Positions 48,919-59,268 of a stretch of 64,000 bases of DNA are shown here, piece by piece. The stretch's first letter is position 1, and each line of letters starts with the position of its first letter. A program made the position numbers and the translations under genes. The DNA comes from SYOC01 sp964441775 (GTDB taxonomy: Bacteria > Desulfobacterota > Binatia > Bin18), in NCBI GenBank assembly GCA_964441775.1, contig CAYTVL010000026.1, positions 1 to 64,000 of the forward strand, written 5' to 3'. Under the pieces are notes generated by a model. The model was given only the letters and a program-made list of their open reading frames with translations, made no database searches and was not told the DNA's origin.

Positions 48919-51360
48919 ATGCGCGAATCTTCCTCGTATCTGCCGGACTATGCCCCGTCTTCTCCTCGGGAGGTCCTGTCTCTTCCACTCGACTTTCCCA
49001 CCGACAATACCGCTACCGATTTGCGCGCATACTGGCATATTCTGGTGGGACGTTGGCAACTGATCGCCACGGTGGCGCTCAGCACCGTGCTGGCCACCGC
49101 GCTCATCGTGCTGTTGATGAAGCCGATCTATACGGCGGAAACGACCCTCCTCATCGAACGAAACGCTCCGCAGGCGCTGAATCTTTCCGGCGCCACGGCT
49201 GAAGCGCAAGGCCCGGATGAATACGATTACTACCGTACGCAGTATGAAATTCTCAAGAGCCGCGGACTGATTACCCAGGTTATTCAGGAACAGCAACTGG
49301 ATAAAAATCCCTTGTTTGAAGGACAGGAACAGTCCAAAGGGTTGATCGGTCAATGGTTCACAAGAATAGGAGCACGACTCGAGCGACTGATCGCCCCCAC
49401 ACGCACGTCCGTTCCACAAGAAGGCGGCTCTTCCACCAATGAATTTCGCACGGACGACGAGATGGATTCTTCGGTTTCCAGCGGCACAGCGAATGGAGAA
49501 CCCACAAACGTCCCGCCCGAGATTATTGAACAGTACGGATTGATGTTGGACGTCAGACCCGTGCCGCGCACCCGCTTGGTGAAAATCGCCTTTAGCACGC
49601 CGGAGCCAGTGTTATCTGCTCGCCTAGCGAATGCTCACGCTCAGGCATACATCCGTCAAGGAGTTGAACGGCGCAGCCGCACGGACGAAGAAGCGCAAGG
49701 TTTCCTGGAGGAAAAGCTCGTCGAGCTACGGACACGACTGGAAAAGTCCGAGGCTGCACTGAACAACTATCGCCGCGATCACGGCATTATTTCTTTTGAC
49801 GAAAAAGAAAATGTCGCCGTCGAACGGCTGGGGGATTTAAACAAAAGTCTCACGGAAGCTGAAACCCAACGCATTGGGTTAGAGGTGCAACTGTCGCGGA
49901 TTCGTCAAAAAACGTATGACCTCTTGCCGTCGGTCATTGAAAGCTCCTTGATCCAGAATTTGAAAGAGGAGCTGATGCGAGTCGAGGCCGAACGCTCTCA
50001 ATTGCTCAGTCAGTTCAAAGCCGACTACCCTCAGGTGCAGGAGATCGAAGCAAAAATTGTTGACATCCGCAATCGCTTGCGTCAAGAAGTGCAGCGCATT
50101 GCCGACGGTATCACCGTCGCGTATCAATTTGCCGTCTCGCGAGAAGAAGAGCTGCGCAAAAAATTGGAGCAACAAACGGCGCTGGTGTTGCAACTCAAAG
50201 ACGCTTCCGTCAAATACGCAATCCTGGACCGCGAGGTTGACACCAATCGCCAGCTCTACGACAACATTTTGCAACGCATGAAGGAAGTTGGCGTGGTCGC
50301 TGAGTCGCGGGACTCGAATATCTCCGTTATCGATGAAGCCGAAGCGCCTGTGCGTCCGTCAAAACCCAAAAGAGCGTTGAGCCTGCTCTTGAGCGCGATT
50401 GTGGGATTGATGGGCGGCGTCGGGCTGACCTTCTTCCTGGAATACCTGGACAACACGATCCCAACACCGGAGGAGGCCGAGCGGGTATTGCGCCTCCCTA
50501 ACCTTGCGGTCGTCCCTGATTTCGCGCGAGCCCAGGCATTGGAGGGAGACGCCTTGCATCTCTTACCGAATGGTCATGATACGCGGACACTCAACGGCGA
50601 CCTCAACGGGGCCAGTGGGTCGGTGCGCACGCCTGGAGGTTTAATTATCGACCATCACGCCTTTTCGCCGTTCACGGAATCGTACCGCACCCTGCGCATG
50701 AGCATTTTACTCTCCTGTGCGGATGAGACGCCCAAGGTCATTCTGTTTACCAGCGCAACCGAAGGAGAAGGCAAAACGTCGACCGCCATCAACACGGCGA
50801 TTACCTTCGCCCAGCTCGGCATGCGAACGCTGCTCATCGACGGAGACCTGCGACGTCCGCGATGTCACAAAGCGTTAGGCGTCCACGGCGGCGTGGGGCT
50901 CACGGAGTATCTGACCGGACAGCGCGACGTACGCCAAGTCATCAAACCGACGATGGTGTCGGGCCTCTTCTTCCTTTCCAGCGGCGCTCTACCGCCGAAT
51001 CCCACGGAGCTGATTGCTTCTCACAAAATGCGCGACACCTTGCATCTGCTGCGACAAGAATACGACAGTATTATTATCGATTCCCCTCCGGTCATGCCTG
51101 TAAGCGACCCGCTCCTTTTGTCGACCATCGTGGATGGCGTGGTGCTGGTCGTCAACGGACAAAAGACGCCCCGCGAGGTCGTCAGAGAAGCGCGTTCGCG
51201 GCTGAGCCAGGTGCGGGCCAAGACCCTCGGCTCGGTACTTAATCGCGTGGATCTCCAGCACAAGAGATACGGCTACCATTATGGCTATCACGCCGCGCCT
51301 ACGGAGCAGGAGGATGCGGCATGGCAAGAACTTGAAGATGAAATGGAAATTGGGGAGTGA
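48919..51360 (+). CDS. wzc: Wzc-like chain-length determinant/BY tyrosine kinase
   Basis: An 813-residue fusion: Wzz domain with membrane helix (LIATVALSTVLATALIVLLM), long coiled coil (about 250-420), GNVR region, second helix (LSLLLSAIVGLMGGVGLTFF) with the proline-containing flank VRPSKPKR, then the bacterial tyrosine kinase with Walker A FTSATEGEGKTSTAIN, A' LLIDGDLRRP and Walker B DSIIIDSPPVMPVSD. The C-terminus has a Tyr cluster, RYGYHYGYH, the autophosphorylation tail. It controls polymer length with Wza and Wzy. Confidence 0.93.
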   Translation: MRESSSYLPDYAPSSPREVLSLPLDFPTDNTATDLRAYWHILVGRWQLIATVALSTVLATALIVLLMKPIYTAETTLLIERNAPQALNLSGATAEAQGPDEYDYYRTQYEILKSRGLITQVIQEQQLDKNPLFEGQEQSKGLIGQWFTRIGARLERLIAPTRTSVPQEGGSSTNEFRTDDEMDSSVSSGTANGEPTNVPPEIIEQYGLMLDVRPVPRTRLVKIAFSTPEPVLSARLANAHAQAYIRQGVERRSRTDEEAQGFLEEKLVELRTRLEKSEAALNNYRRDHGIISFDEKENVAVERLGDLNKSLTEAETQRIGLEVQLSRIRQKTYDLLPSVIESSLIQNLKEELMRVEAERSQLLSQFKADYPQVQEIEAKIVDIRNRLRQEVQRIADGITVAYQFAVSREEELRKKLEQQTALVLQLKDASVKYAILDREVDTNRQLYDNILQRMKEVGVVAESRDSNISVIDEAEAPVRPSKPKRALSLLLSAIVGLMGGVGLTFFLEYLDNTIPTPEEAERVLRLPNLAVVPDFARAQALEGDALHLLPNGHDTRTLNGDLNGASGSVRTPGGLIIDHHAFSPFTESYRTLRMSILLSCADETPKVILFTSATEGEGKTSTAINTAITFAQLGMRTLLIDGDLRRPRCHKALGVHGGVGLTEYLTGQRDVRQVIKPTMVSGLFFLSSGALPPNPTELIASHKMRDTLHLLRQEYDSIIIDSPPVMPVSDPLLLSTIVDGVVLVVNGQKTPREVVREARSRLSQVRAKTLGSVLNRVDLQHKRYGYHYGYHAAPTEQEDAAWQELEDEMEIGE

Positions 51361-51386
51361 GCCTTCGCACATAGGACACGCACACG

Positions 51387-54188
51387 ATGGATCTTGTTGA
51401 GCGCCTTTCCCGATATTGCGACCGTGCGGTGAAGGGAGGCCTCATTTTTCTTCTTCTCTTCACGCCCCTGGCGTTCGGCTCGGTGCATCCGTGGGCGTTC
51501 ATGTTGATGGAAGCAACCTGCTTTCTCCTGGTGAGCATTTGGATGAGCAGAGTGCTGCTCAACTTTTTTGCGCGCTCGCCATTGCGCCGACTGGCGGTCG
51601 CCCCGCCTACCGCCCTCATCCTACCCTTTGCGTGTTTTGTGGGATTTCTCATTCTTCAGCTCACGCCGCTTCCTCCCGTAATGATACAAATGCTCTCGCC
51701 CGCCACGTACGAAGTGTACACGCGCAGCCTCCCGGGCTGGCCCGAGCGGATGCCGTATACCGAATGGCTCGTGCTTGACACAGTCAATTCCTCTGCTGCG
51801 GGTCGTAAGGCAAGCGACCTCAAATCGCTTATGGCTGACGTACCCCCGTCTGAGGTAGCTCTCAAAGACCAGTCTGCGGATATTCAGTCTTTGCGTTTTC
51901 CTGTCGGCTCCTGGCTGCCGCTGTCTCTGGCGTCAGAGTTGAGCAAAACCAGTCTCTTCAAACTCCTTGCTTACGCGTCGATTTTTTTCTTGGTGCTTGT
52001 ACACCCCTTCGAGACGAAGGAAGACGCTTCACAGTCTGGAGAACAGTTTCTTCGCACCCTGTTGCTCACTATTCTTGGCGCCGGCGTGCTGGTGGCGCTG
52101 CTCGGCCTCGCGCAACACTTTACCTGGAACGGAAAAATTTTATGGTTTTTTGTACCACAAGATTGGTCGGGGCCGATGTTGCTCGAAACCCCGCGCGCGA
52201 GCGGACCGTTCATCAATAGCGACCACTTCGCCAATTACCTGACGTTGATTTTTCCTCTGGCGCTCATCAGCCTCATTGCGCAAGACGCGTTGACGATGCC
52301 GACCATACCTCTACCCGCATGGATGCGATCTGGACTCTTTGGGATCAGCGCGCTGGTGCTGTTAATGGGAATCCTGCTTAGCCTGTCTCGCGCAGGGTGG
52401 ATCAGCATCGGATTAGGGGCGAGCCTTGTCCTCTATTTCTTACCCGGTGAGCGTCGTCAGCAACTGTTCGGGGGAAAAAAGAGAAAGCTTTCGCACCTCA
52501 TAGGAGTCGTCACACTCGCCCTCTTATTTGTTGGCTCTTCCGGACGGAGTCAAATAGACCGGCAACTCGAACAAACAGTGATAGGGGGAACGAGCTTACG
52601 GGCGCGTCTGGAGCTCTGGCGCGATTCGGTCGGCATCGTTCGTGACTTTCCCCTGCTGGGTGTGGGCATGGGGGCGTGGCCCGAAGTGTTTCCTCGGTAT
52701 CAACGCCCGCCTTGGACCTCATTGTTCATACGGGAAGCCCATAACGATTACGTGCAGAGCCTGGCGGAGTTGGGCACCCTTGGCAGTGGATTGCTCATCT
52801 GGTTTCTTGCCGTAGCATGTCAGCTCCTGTACCGGGGCCTGGCGAAATTGTCAGTGAAGGATATTACGCCGTACGCAGCTCTCTTGGCGTCTCTGGGAGT
52901 GATGGCTTTTCACGAAACGGTTGACTTTAACTTGCAAATTCCGGCAAACGCGTTCCTGTTTTCTGTTCTCTTCGGTCTCGCGCTACGGTTGGCGCTCCAA
53001 TCCAGAAAAACCGCTGCAATAACGGAGCCTCCTCACCAGATACGTTCCATCGCCACATTGCTGGGAGCAGTTGTCACTATTGTCATCGTGGCAATGTTGG
53101 GAGTAGCTGCCCTTCAACAAGAGCGAATTGGCTACCCTTACAATCTACAAGAGCCCACGACCATCGCGGAGGCGCAGCAGACACTGCTGGCGTATCCGGC
53201 GCTCGCCTCGACCCATGTAGCGCTTTTCACTTTGACCGCAGGGCAGGCGCCGCTGGCCCGCCGCCTGGAAGAGATCAAGATCGCGTTGTGGTTAGATCCA
53301 CGAGAACCATTTGCCCATGATCTCTATGCCCAAGGGCTGCGACATCTCGGACGGGAAGAAGAAGGGTTACAAGAAATATCACACTCCGTTTCCTTGTCCC
53401 CGCAGCTCTCAACCCATGAGGGATTCACTCTAGAGACCATCGACGCCCTGAGTGACTCAGAACAACAGGCGATAGAAAAAGGGCTGCGGCAAGCGCTTGC
53501 GGCAGGGGATCGAGACGCAGCGTTTGAGCTGGGCGCATTCTACAGCGCGGTCAGGAGGTTTACCGACGCCGGCGAAATTTATGAAAGCGCCATGCACCCG
53601 CAGGATGACGAGGAGACGCAGCGACGGGCGCTGCTGCAGGCAGGCGAGGCGTTCATCCGCGCTGGAGCACCGGAACACGCCGGGGCCCTCCTACGCCGAG
53701 CAAACGCGCTTGATCCACGTGATGTGCGCCCCTATCGAGCCCTCATACAAGCCTACGCGACGCAAGAAGATCTTGACGGCGCCAAGACTGTCATGAGAGA
53801 TGGAATGCAAAATGGGGCTGAACCACTTCCCCTTCTCCTCGCGCTGGCGGACGCCGCTCAAAAAATGGGGAACTACGAAGAGGCAAGAAGCGCACTCACC
53901 GAGGCGTTAAAACGGCGCGGCGCCGTCTTCGAGGTCTTGTTGGCTTTGGGTCAGGTCTATCTGCAAGAGAATGAGTTTGAGCATGCAGCGGCTGTGCTCC
54001 GGAAAGCAGCAAAGGCCCAGCCCGACGACGCCGCGGTATTTTCTGCCCTCGCCCGCGCCGAGGAAGGCTGCTACCAATTTGCCGCGGCTCAGGATGCGTA
54101 CGAAAAAGCCGTGGAGTTGAACCCGCAAGACGCGGAATTGTGGAGACGCTACGAGGCGTTTCGGAACAAACTCGTCGCGTCGAGATAA
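51387..54188 (+). CDS. O-antigen polymerase/ligase (Wzy_C) with C-terminal TPR domain
   Basis: A 933-residue protein. The first half is a multi-span membrane protein with the Wzy_C loop (SLRARLELWRDSVGIVRDFP, GVGMGAWPEVFPRYQ, FIREAHNDYVQSLAELGTLG). Residues about 590-933 contain TPR-like repeats (YESAMHPQDDEETQRRALLQ; GALLRRANALDPRDVRPYRA; AAAVLRKAAKAQPDDAAVFS). It may polymerise or ligate the polysaccharide, with the TPR part binding partners such as Wzc. Spacing to wzc is 26 bases. Confidence 0.88.
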   Translation: MDLVERLSRYCDRAVKGGLIFLLLFTPLAFGSVHPWAFMLMEATCFLLVSIWMSRVLLNFFARSPLRRLAVAPPTALILPFACFVGFLILQLTPLPPVMIQMLSPATYEVYTRSLPGWPERMPYTEWLVLDTVNSSAAGRKASDLKSLMADVPPSEVALKDQSADIQSLRFPVGSWLPLSLASELSKTSLFKLLAYASIFFLVLVHPFETKEDASQSGEQFLRTLLLTILGAGVLVALLGLAQHFTWNGKILWFFVPQDWSGPMLLETPRASGPFINSDHFANYLTLIFPLALISLIAQDALTMPTIPLPAWMRSGLFGISALVLLMGILLSLSRAGWISIGLGASLVLYFLPGERRQQLFGGKKRKLSHLIGVVTLALLFVGSSGRSQIDRQLEQTVIGGTSLRARLELWRDSVGIVRDFPLLGVGMGAWPEVFPRYQRPPWTSLFIREAHNDYVQSLAELGTLGSGLLIWFLAVACQLLYRGLAKLSVKDITPYAALLASLGVMAFHETVDFNLQIPANAFLFSVLFGLALRLALQSRKTAAITEPPHQIRSIATLLGAVVTIVIVAMLGVAALQQERIGYPYNLQEPTTIAEAQQTLLAYPALASTHVALFTLTAGQAPLARRLEEIKIALWLDPREPFAHDLYAQGLRHLGREEEGLQEISHSVSLSPQLSTHEGFTLETIDALSDSEQQAIEKGLRQALAAGDRDAAFELGAFYSAVRRFTDAGEIYESAMHPQDDEETQRRALLQAGEAFIRAGAPEHAGALLRRANALDPRDVRPYRALIQAYATQEDLDGAKTVMRDGMQNGAEPLPLLLALADAAQKMGNYEEARSALTEALKRRGAVFEVLLALGQVYLQENEFEHAAAVLRKAAKAQPDDAAVFSALARAEEGCYQFAAAQDAYEKAVELNPQDAELWRRYEAFRNKLVASR

Positions 54189-54574
54189 GGAGATAAACAA
54201 GGAGATAAACGCAAGACGCGAACAACGGGACAGTACAGAGAGAAGCCGTCGTGCACGAAGAACCTTTGCGAGAGACCCGTGCGCGGCAGCCAGCAAGATC
54301 CGTATTATGATCTTCGGGTAGTCTGTGTCACACAGCCCACTATCCGTACGTCCCGTTGCGTCTTTAACCTAACGGTTCTTGTAAGAAAAAGTCAACACGT
54401 TTGACTTTTCCGCTTGCGAGTAGTAGGCGCCGCGCCGAAACCAGACACAGACGCGGCGTCCCGGTAAATCAGCTCCAGGCGTCATGTAAGGGATGGGAAC
54501 CCGCCCAAGCCTCATGGGCGGAGCTATATCTGCCGTGATGTCGGTGAAGATCTCCACTTTCTGAGGACCATCGT
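54189..54574. other. Intergenic gap in the polysaccharide locus
   Basis: 386 bases without a supportable gene. The start has a direct repeat, aaggagataaac twice (54187-54210). A minus-strand frame at 54369-54557 is open but has no recognisable product. The region may hold a promoter for the downstream genes. Confidence 0.5.
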
Positions 54575-55240
54575 ATGAAAAAACGACTTGGCAAAATCCT
54601 CACCTTTAGCGGCCTGGATGGGGCCGGCAAGTCGACGCAGATTGCGCTGCTGAAAAAGCGAATGAGCACGAACGGCGAGGCGCTGGTCTACCTGTGGACG
54701 CGAGGAGGGTACACTTCTCTATTTGGCCAAGCCAAACGGCTGCTTCGTCTGGTCCTCGGAAAGAAAATCCCCCCCTCAGGTCCCAACCCTCACCGTACCC
54801 AGGCGTTACAGAAGACATGGATACGGCGCCTGTGGCTGACCGCAGCCTTACTGGATCTGCTGCGAGTCTACGGCGTGCAAGTGCGTTGGTGGCGCTGGCG
54901 CGGACGGACCGTGCTGTGCGATCGTTATTTGGCGGACGCGTATATTGATTTTCGACTGCACTGGCCCCAGGAAGACATCGAACAGTGGCGTCTGTGGCGA
55001 CTCTTACGCCGTCTCACCCCGCGCCCCGATGTGTCGTTCCTCTTTCTCATTCCAGTCAGCGAGTCTGTACGCCGGTCAGAGATCAAGGGCGAGCCGTTTC
55101 CAGATTTACCAGAGACGTTGTGCAGTCGTTTGCAACTCTATCAAGCACTTTTGCTCCAAGGTAATTGGCGGGTTATGGACGGGCTCCGCTCCATTCCCAC
55201 ATTAGCCGAAGAGGTTCAGCTGACGCTGAAACAACTATAG
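54575..55240 (+). CDS. Thymidylate kinase-like P-loop protein
   Basis: A 221-residue protein of the TMK-like fold: Walker A LTFSGLDGAGKSTQIALLK, VLCDRYLADAYIDFRLHWPQ and the LID region. It is shorter of hallmark motifs than housekeeping Tmk, for example no clear DRYxxSxxAYQ. In polysaccharide loci, TMK-like and APH-like kinases are often paired, as here, and they probably phosphorylate a sugar or lipid intermediate. That substrate is inference. Confidence 0.8.
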   Translation: MKKRLGKILTFSGLDGAGKSTQIALLKKRMSTNGEALVYLWTRGGYTSLFGQAKRLLRLVLGKKIPPSGPNPHRTQALQKTWIRRLWLTAALLDLLRVYGVQVRWWRWRGRTVLCDRYLADAYIDFRLHWPQEDIEQWRLWRLLRRLTPRPDVSFLFLIPVSESVRRSEIKGEPFPDLPETLCSRLQLYQALLLQGNWRVMDGLRSIPTLAEEVQLTLKQL

Positions 55241-55355
55241 CGAATTTCACTTGGATACGTCAGAAAGAAGGACTCGCGCAAATGCAAATCGCGATAGAAG
55301 AAAGTCGAACAACTCCACCGGTTCGTAACGAGCCTCCATCTCGGCACTGGCTGCC

Positions 55356-56743
55356 ATGCGCATAAGTCTTCTTTTACAACGAGAACCGTTCGGTACAATT
55401 CTGGAGAACACGCTGGNNNNNNNNNNNNNNNNNNNNNNNNNNNNNNNNNNNNNNNNNNNNNNNNNNNNNNNNNNNNNNNNNNNNNNNNNNNNNNNNNNNN
55501 NNNNNNNNNNNNNNNNATAAGTCTTCTTTTACAACGAGAACCGTTCGGTACAATTCTGGAGAACACGCTGGCCGCCTTTCTGTCTTCTCAAACGGGAAAG
55601 CCGCACAGCGTGTCTTGGTATGGGTGGAAGACAGACCTTAAAACTCTCCAGCGCCACGGTGGGCAAGCCTGGCTGGGCAACGTCTACCTCAACGCGTTGT
55701 TTGTACCGGACGCCGCCCCTGCGACGTTCGCGCCGGTGTACCGTGAATTCTCCTACAGTGAGGCCTGGTGGAAACGCCCCGCCCAACGCGCGTATGCCGC
55801 TTTGAGCATCCAGCCTTGGACCGCACCCTGGTTCGCGCAAGTCGGCATGACGATCTCACCCTCGGTGACAAACGCCGAGCGCCTGCTCATCAGCGGCGGC
55901 AACCACAAGCTCCGCATTTTTGAGCAAGCGGCGGAAAAAGTGTACGGCGTGCTGAAATCCGGCTCTTCTTCTTGTTTCTTCGAGCAAGAAGTTCTCATGC
56001 GGCGGCAAGCCGCGCACTGTGGGGTTCCCGTTCCACCCCTTCTAGAACTTGCCGAAGATCAGACGTGGTTCAGTGAGCCGCTGCTGAACGCTACGCCGGC
56101 GAACCGAGTGAAAAATCGTCAACTCGCTCACGAAGCGACGACGCACATTCTCAGCGCGCTGCGAGATATGAGCGAAAAAACCGGGCGAGAGGAATATCTC
56201 ACCACGTATGCAGAAGGGTTAATTGAGCAAGCGCGCACTCTGACTCCCAACGGTCCATTAAGCGATAAACAACAGCAAGAAGTTCTACGGATCATTGAGG
56301 GCCTGGCGGCGGAGATTCACACGCCGCATCCCTACGTCGGCAAGCAACTCGTGCTCGCCATTACGCATGGCGATTTGCAGCCTGGGAATATCCTGCTCGA
56401 CCCTCACGGCGAGAGCTGGTTGATCGATTGGGAGTATGCGGCCCGTCGCCAAGCGGGCTACGATCTGCTCGCCGGCAAGTTACGTCCCCGCTTTCCTGAC
56501 GGCTTGGCGGATCGTCTCGCTCTGGTCTGGCAACCGGGCCCCACGCTTGAAACCTGTGGGGAGACTAAATGGCCGAATGTGCCGTGGTCCGATTTACCGG
56601 CGCGGCGTCTGCATCTCCTGCTGTTCCTCTTGGAAGAACTCATCGTCCAGTTGCAGGAAAACGCCAACCCGCTCTTTTTTCAACCGGGGCGCGGCCTCCT
56701 TTTGCTCATGAGCGAAATCGTGTGTTTCCTGGCCGGGCACTAA
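55356..56743 (+). CDS. Aminoglycoside phosphotransferase-like kinase, interrupted by a false assembly gap
   Basis: The catalytic part shows HGDLQPGNILLDPHGESWLI and DWEYAARRQAGYDL, the Brenner motif and metal site of APH-type kinases; the N-terminal lobe is about residues 60-170. If the N run and one copy of the 55-base flanking duplicate are removed, the frame runs unbroken from ATG 55356, MRISLLLQREPFGTILENTL, to the stop at 56743, giving 410 residues. A GTG at 55610 is the only start if the gap is taken as real. The TMK-like gene ends 115 bases upstream. Confidence 0.8.
55417..55516. other. Scaffold gap (100 N) flanked by a duplicate
   Basis: Exactly 100 N. The 55 bases before it (55362-55416) and the 55 bases after it (55517-55571) are identical, beginning ataagtcttcttttacaacg and ending ggagaacacgctgg. 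The two contigs therefore overlap and the gap is probably an assembler placeholder. Confidence 0.95.
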
Positions 56744-56793
56744 AGAGAAAATCTTGTAGAAGCAATCGGAAATTTCTCGATCAGAGGAGTAAT

Positions 56794-57900
56794 ATGACAC
56801 AACAACGCACCGTCCTTGTCACTGGTAGTAGCGGGTTGATCGGTTCGGAAGCCGTGGCGTGGTTCGACCGCCTCGGCTGGGAGGTGGTCGGAGTCGACAA
56901 CAACATGCGCATGATCTTTTTTGGCCCCGAGGGGGACACGCGCTGGAACCTATCGCGGCTGCAAGAGCGCACGCACCGCTTCTCTCACATTAATTTAGAT
57001 ATTCGCAACAGAGAAAGCGTGGCGCAGCTTTTTCAAGAAAGAACCTTCTCCCTCATTGTCCATTGCGCCGCGCAGCCGAGCCACGATCTCGCAGCCCGCA
57101 TGCCATTTGAAGATTGGGACGTGAACGCCAGCGGCACCCTGAATTTGCTGGAAGCCGCGCGTCGGTATTGTCCCGAGTCCCCTTTCATTCTGATGAGCAC
57201 GAACAAGGTGTATGGCGACGCCCCGAATGAGCTCCCCTTGGTGGAGCTGGAGTCCCGGTATGAATACGCCAGATCGACGGATTTCGACGGAATCAACGAA
57301 ACCTGCCGAATCGATCGGTGTCTGCACAGTCTGTTTGGCGCCTCGAAGTTGGCGGCGGACATCATGGCCCAGGAATACGGCCGGTATTTTCACATGCCGG
57401 TGGGCGTCTTTCGTGGCGGGTGCCTCACAGGGTCTCATCACTCCGGAGTCGAGTTACACGGCTTCTTGTCCTATTTGGTCAAGGCTATGGTCCACAGCAA
57501 GCCGTACACCATCTTTGGCTACAAAGGCAAGCAAGTCCGCGACAACATTCACAGCTATGACGTGCTGAACGCGTTCTTCGAGTTCTATCAAAATCCTCGC
57601 GCCGGTGAAGTCTATAACCTGGGCGGGGGACGCGAGAACAGCGTGTCGGTGCTGGAGGCGATTCGGAAAATTGAGCACCTGGCGGGAAGAACGATGGAGT
57701 TCACCTATGTCGAACAGCCGAGGCGAGGAGATCATATTTGTTACATCTCCAATCTCGATAAGGTGCGCAGCCACTTTCCGCGCTGGTCCCTCACGCGCAC
57801 GCTCGACGACATTTTGGAAGAGATGGTGGAATTTGAGCAGCGCAAACTCCTCGTCACACCTGGGCAACCCGCGCCCGCCGACCAGACCGCGCTCCTCTAG
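56794..57900 (+). CDS. NAD-dependent sugar epimerase, CDP-paratose/tyvelose epimerase-like
   Basis: A 368-residue SDR-type enzyme. NAD-binding start TVLVTGSSGLIGSEAVAWFD; the YxxxK site appears to be shifted to HSLFGASKLAAD; conserved features VYGDAPNELPLVELESRY and GGCLTGSHHSGVELHGFLSY follow. The GGCLTGxxHxG segment and length match CDP-tyvelose-2-epimerase/RfbE-type proteins. Tyr of the catalytic pair is replaced by Phe in LFGASK, unusual. AGAGGAG precedes the ATG. Confidence 0.82.
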   Translation: MTQQRTVLVTGSSGLIGSEAVAWFDRLGWEVVGVDNNMRMIFFGPEGDTRWNLSRLQERTHRFSHINLDIRNRESVAQLFQERTFSLIVHCAAQPSHDLAARMPFEDWDVNASGTLNLLEAARRYCPESPFILMSTNKVYGDAPNELPLVELESRYEYARSTDFDGINETCRIDRCLHSLFGASKLAADIMAQEYGRYFHMPVGVFRGGCLTGSHHSGVELHGFLSYLVKAMVHSKPYTIFGYKGKQVRDNIHSYDVLNAFFEFYQNPRAGEVYNLGGGRENSVSVLEAIRKIEHLAGRTMEFTYVEQPRRGDHICYISNLDKVRSHFPRWSLTRTLDDILEEMVEFEQRKLLVTPGQPAPADQTALL

Positions 57901-57945
57901 CAAAGCCCGACAACTCGCAGCCTCACAATATAGAATCGAGGAAAA

Positions 57946-59244
57946 ATGCCGATGAAAGTTTGGCTTGTGACTGCCGCTGAACCAATCCCTTCGGATGGGG
58001 TCCGCCCCATGCGATTCATGGGGATCGCAGAGCAACTGCTCGCAAGAGGCCATGAAGTGATGATCTGGACGACCTCATTTGCTCATCATGCGAAGCGCCA
58101 TCGTTTTCCGGTTGATATGACCCACCGGGTGCGATCCAATTACACTGTGTCGATCCTCCGTTCTTGGGGGTACAAGAAAAACATCTCGCTGTCGCGGTTC
58201 GCAGCGCATTGGCATTTTTCGCGTCGCTTGCGTTCGTCCTTCCCACAAGCCGCGCGCCCCGATGTCATTCTTGCGAGTCTTCCGCCGCTTGATTCCGTCA
58301 TGGCGACCATTGCCTTTGGGCAACGTCACGGTATCCCCGTTGTTGTGGATATCATTGATCCGTGGCCCGAGGTTTTTTTGTCTCTCGCGCCAGCGGCTGG
58401 CCAAAGCCTTGCGCGCTTGGCCCTACTGCCGCTCTACCGGCAAGCTCGAGCCATCTTCCGTGGAGCCGCGGCGGTCTCGTCAATTTCCGCAACCTACGCC
58501 AACTGGGCCAAAGAAGTAGCGAAGCAAAGTCATCTTCCTACCGCCGTCTTTTATCCAGCGGTTGATGTCGCCGGGTTTGACGCGTTAGTGCAAAAATGCG
58601 GAGGCTATCAGCGAGGAGGGCCCACGACCCCACTGCGTTGTGTCTATGCCGGCGCACTGGGGCGCTCGTACGATGTCGAGACGCTCATCAAGGCCGCGCG
58701 CCAGTTGTTTGTTCAAGGTAATGTCAATGTAGAATTTCTCATCGCCGGAAGCGGTCCCAAGGCCGAGGCGTTACAGGCTCTGGCCCAAGGGCTGCCCAAT
58801 GTCCAGTTTCTAGGCTGGGTCGGGGCGGAAGGATTAGCCGAACTGTTTGCCTCTGCCCACCTGGGGATCGCCTGTTACGGCAAACGGGCCACCCAAACAG
58901 TGTCCTACAAACTGTTTGACTATCTCGCCGCCGGATTGCCCATCGTGTGTTCTCTCCCTGGTGAAATGGGCGCAATCATCGAATGCGAAGAAGTCGGGCG
59001 CCTGTATCCTCCAGAAGACGCCCAGGCGCTAGCCTCCCAGATACAAGAGCTGGCGGCGCGCAGAGACCTGGTCGCCGCTATGAGCGATAAAGCCAGGGCG
59101 TTTGCGGTCCGGTGCGGCGATACACGTGTAGTGTACCGCCAGATGGCGCAATTTCTTGAACAGATCGCGCATCAGACGATGGGTCCAAATGAAGCCGAGG
59201 ACCGCGAAGAGCGTCTGGAGCCGCAAGAAAGCCTCTCTTTGTAG
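57946..59244 (+). CDS. Family 4 glycosyltransferase
   Basis: A 432-residue GT-B enzyme of GT4. The N-terminal half starts MPMKVWLVTAAEPIPSDGVR with MRFMGIAEQLLARGHEVMIW. The C-terminal half has RCVYAGALGRSYDVETLIKA, FLIAGSGPKAEALQALAQGL, NVQFLGWVGAEGLAELFASA and VSYKLFDYLAAGLPIVCSLP, the sugar-nucleotide binding region. It transfers a sugar from a nucleotide donor in the exopolysaccharide pathway. Sugar unknown. Confidence 0.9.
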   Translation: MPMKVWLVTAAEPIPSDGVRPMRFMGIAEQLLARGHEVMIWTTSFAHHAKRHRFPVDMTHRVRSNYTVSILRSWGYKKNISLSRFAAHWHFSRRLRSSFPQAARPDVILASLPPLDSVMATIAFGQRHGIPVVVDIIDPWPEVFLSLAPAAGQSLARLALLPLYRQARAIFRGAAAVSSISATYANWAKEVAKQSHLPTAVFYPAVDVAGFDALVQKCGGYQRGGPTTPLRCVYAGALGRSYDVETLIKAARQLFVQGNVNVEFLIAGSGPKAEALQALAQGLPNVQFLGWVGAEGLAELFASAHLGIACYGKRATQTVSYKLFDYLAAGLPIVCSLPGEMGAIIECEEVGRLYPPEDAQALASQIQELAARRDLVAAMSDKARAFAVRCGDTRVVYRQMAQFLEQIAHQTMGPNEAEDREERLEPQESLSL

Positions 59245-59268
59245 AGACAAGCCACAGACGCCATTGCC

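Noticed and set aside
54187..54210. Direct repeat aaggagataaac, possible attachment site
   Set aside because: Only two adjacent copies, with no integrase, tRNA or second distant copy.
54369..54557. Minus-strand frame of 62 residues in the gap before the TMK-like gene
   Set aside because: No recognised motif and no ribosome site that convinces; it could still be a small gene but I cannot support it.
55282..55365. A 27-codon frame between the TMK-like and APH-like genes
   Set aside because: Short, no conserved features, and it overlaps the start of the next gene; probably noise.
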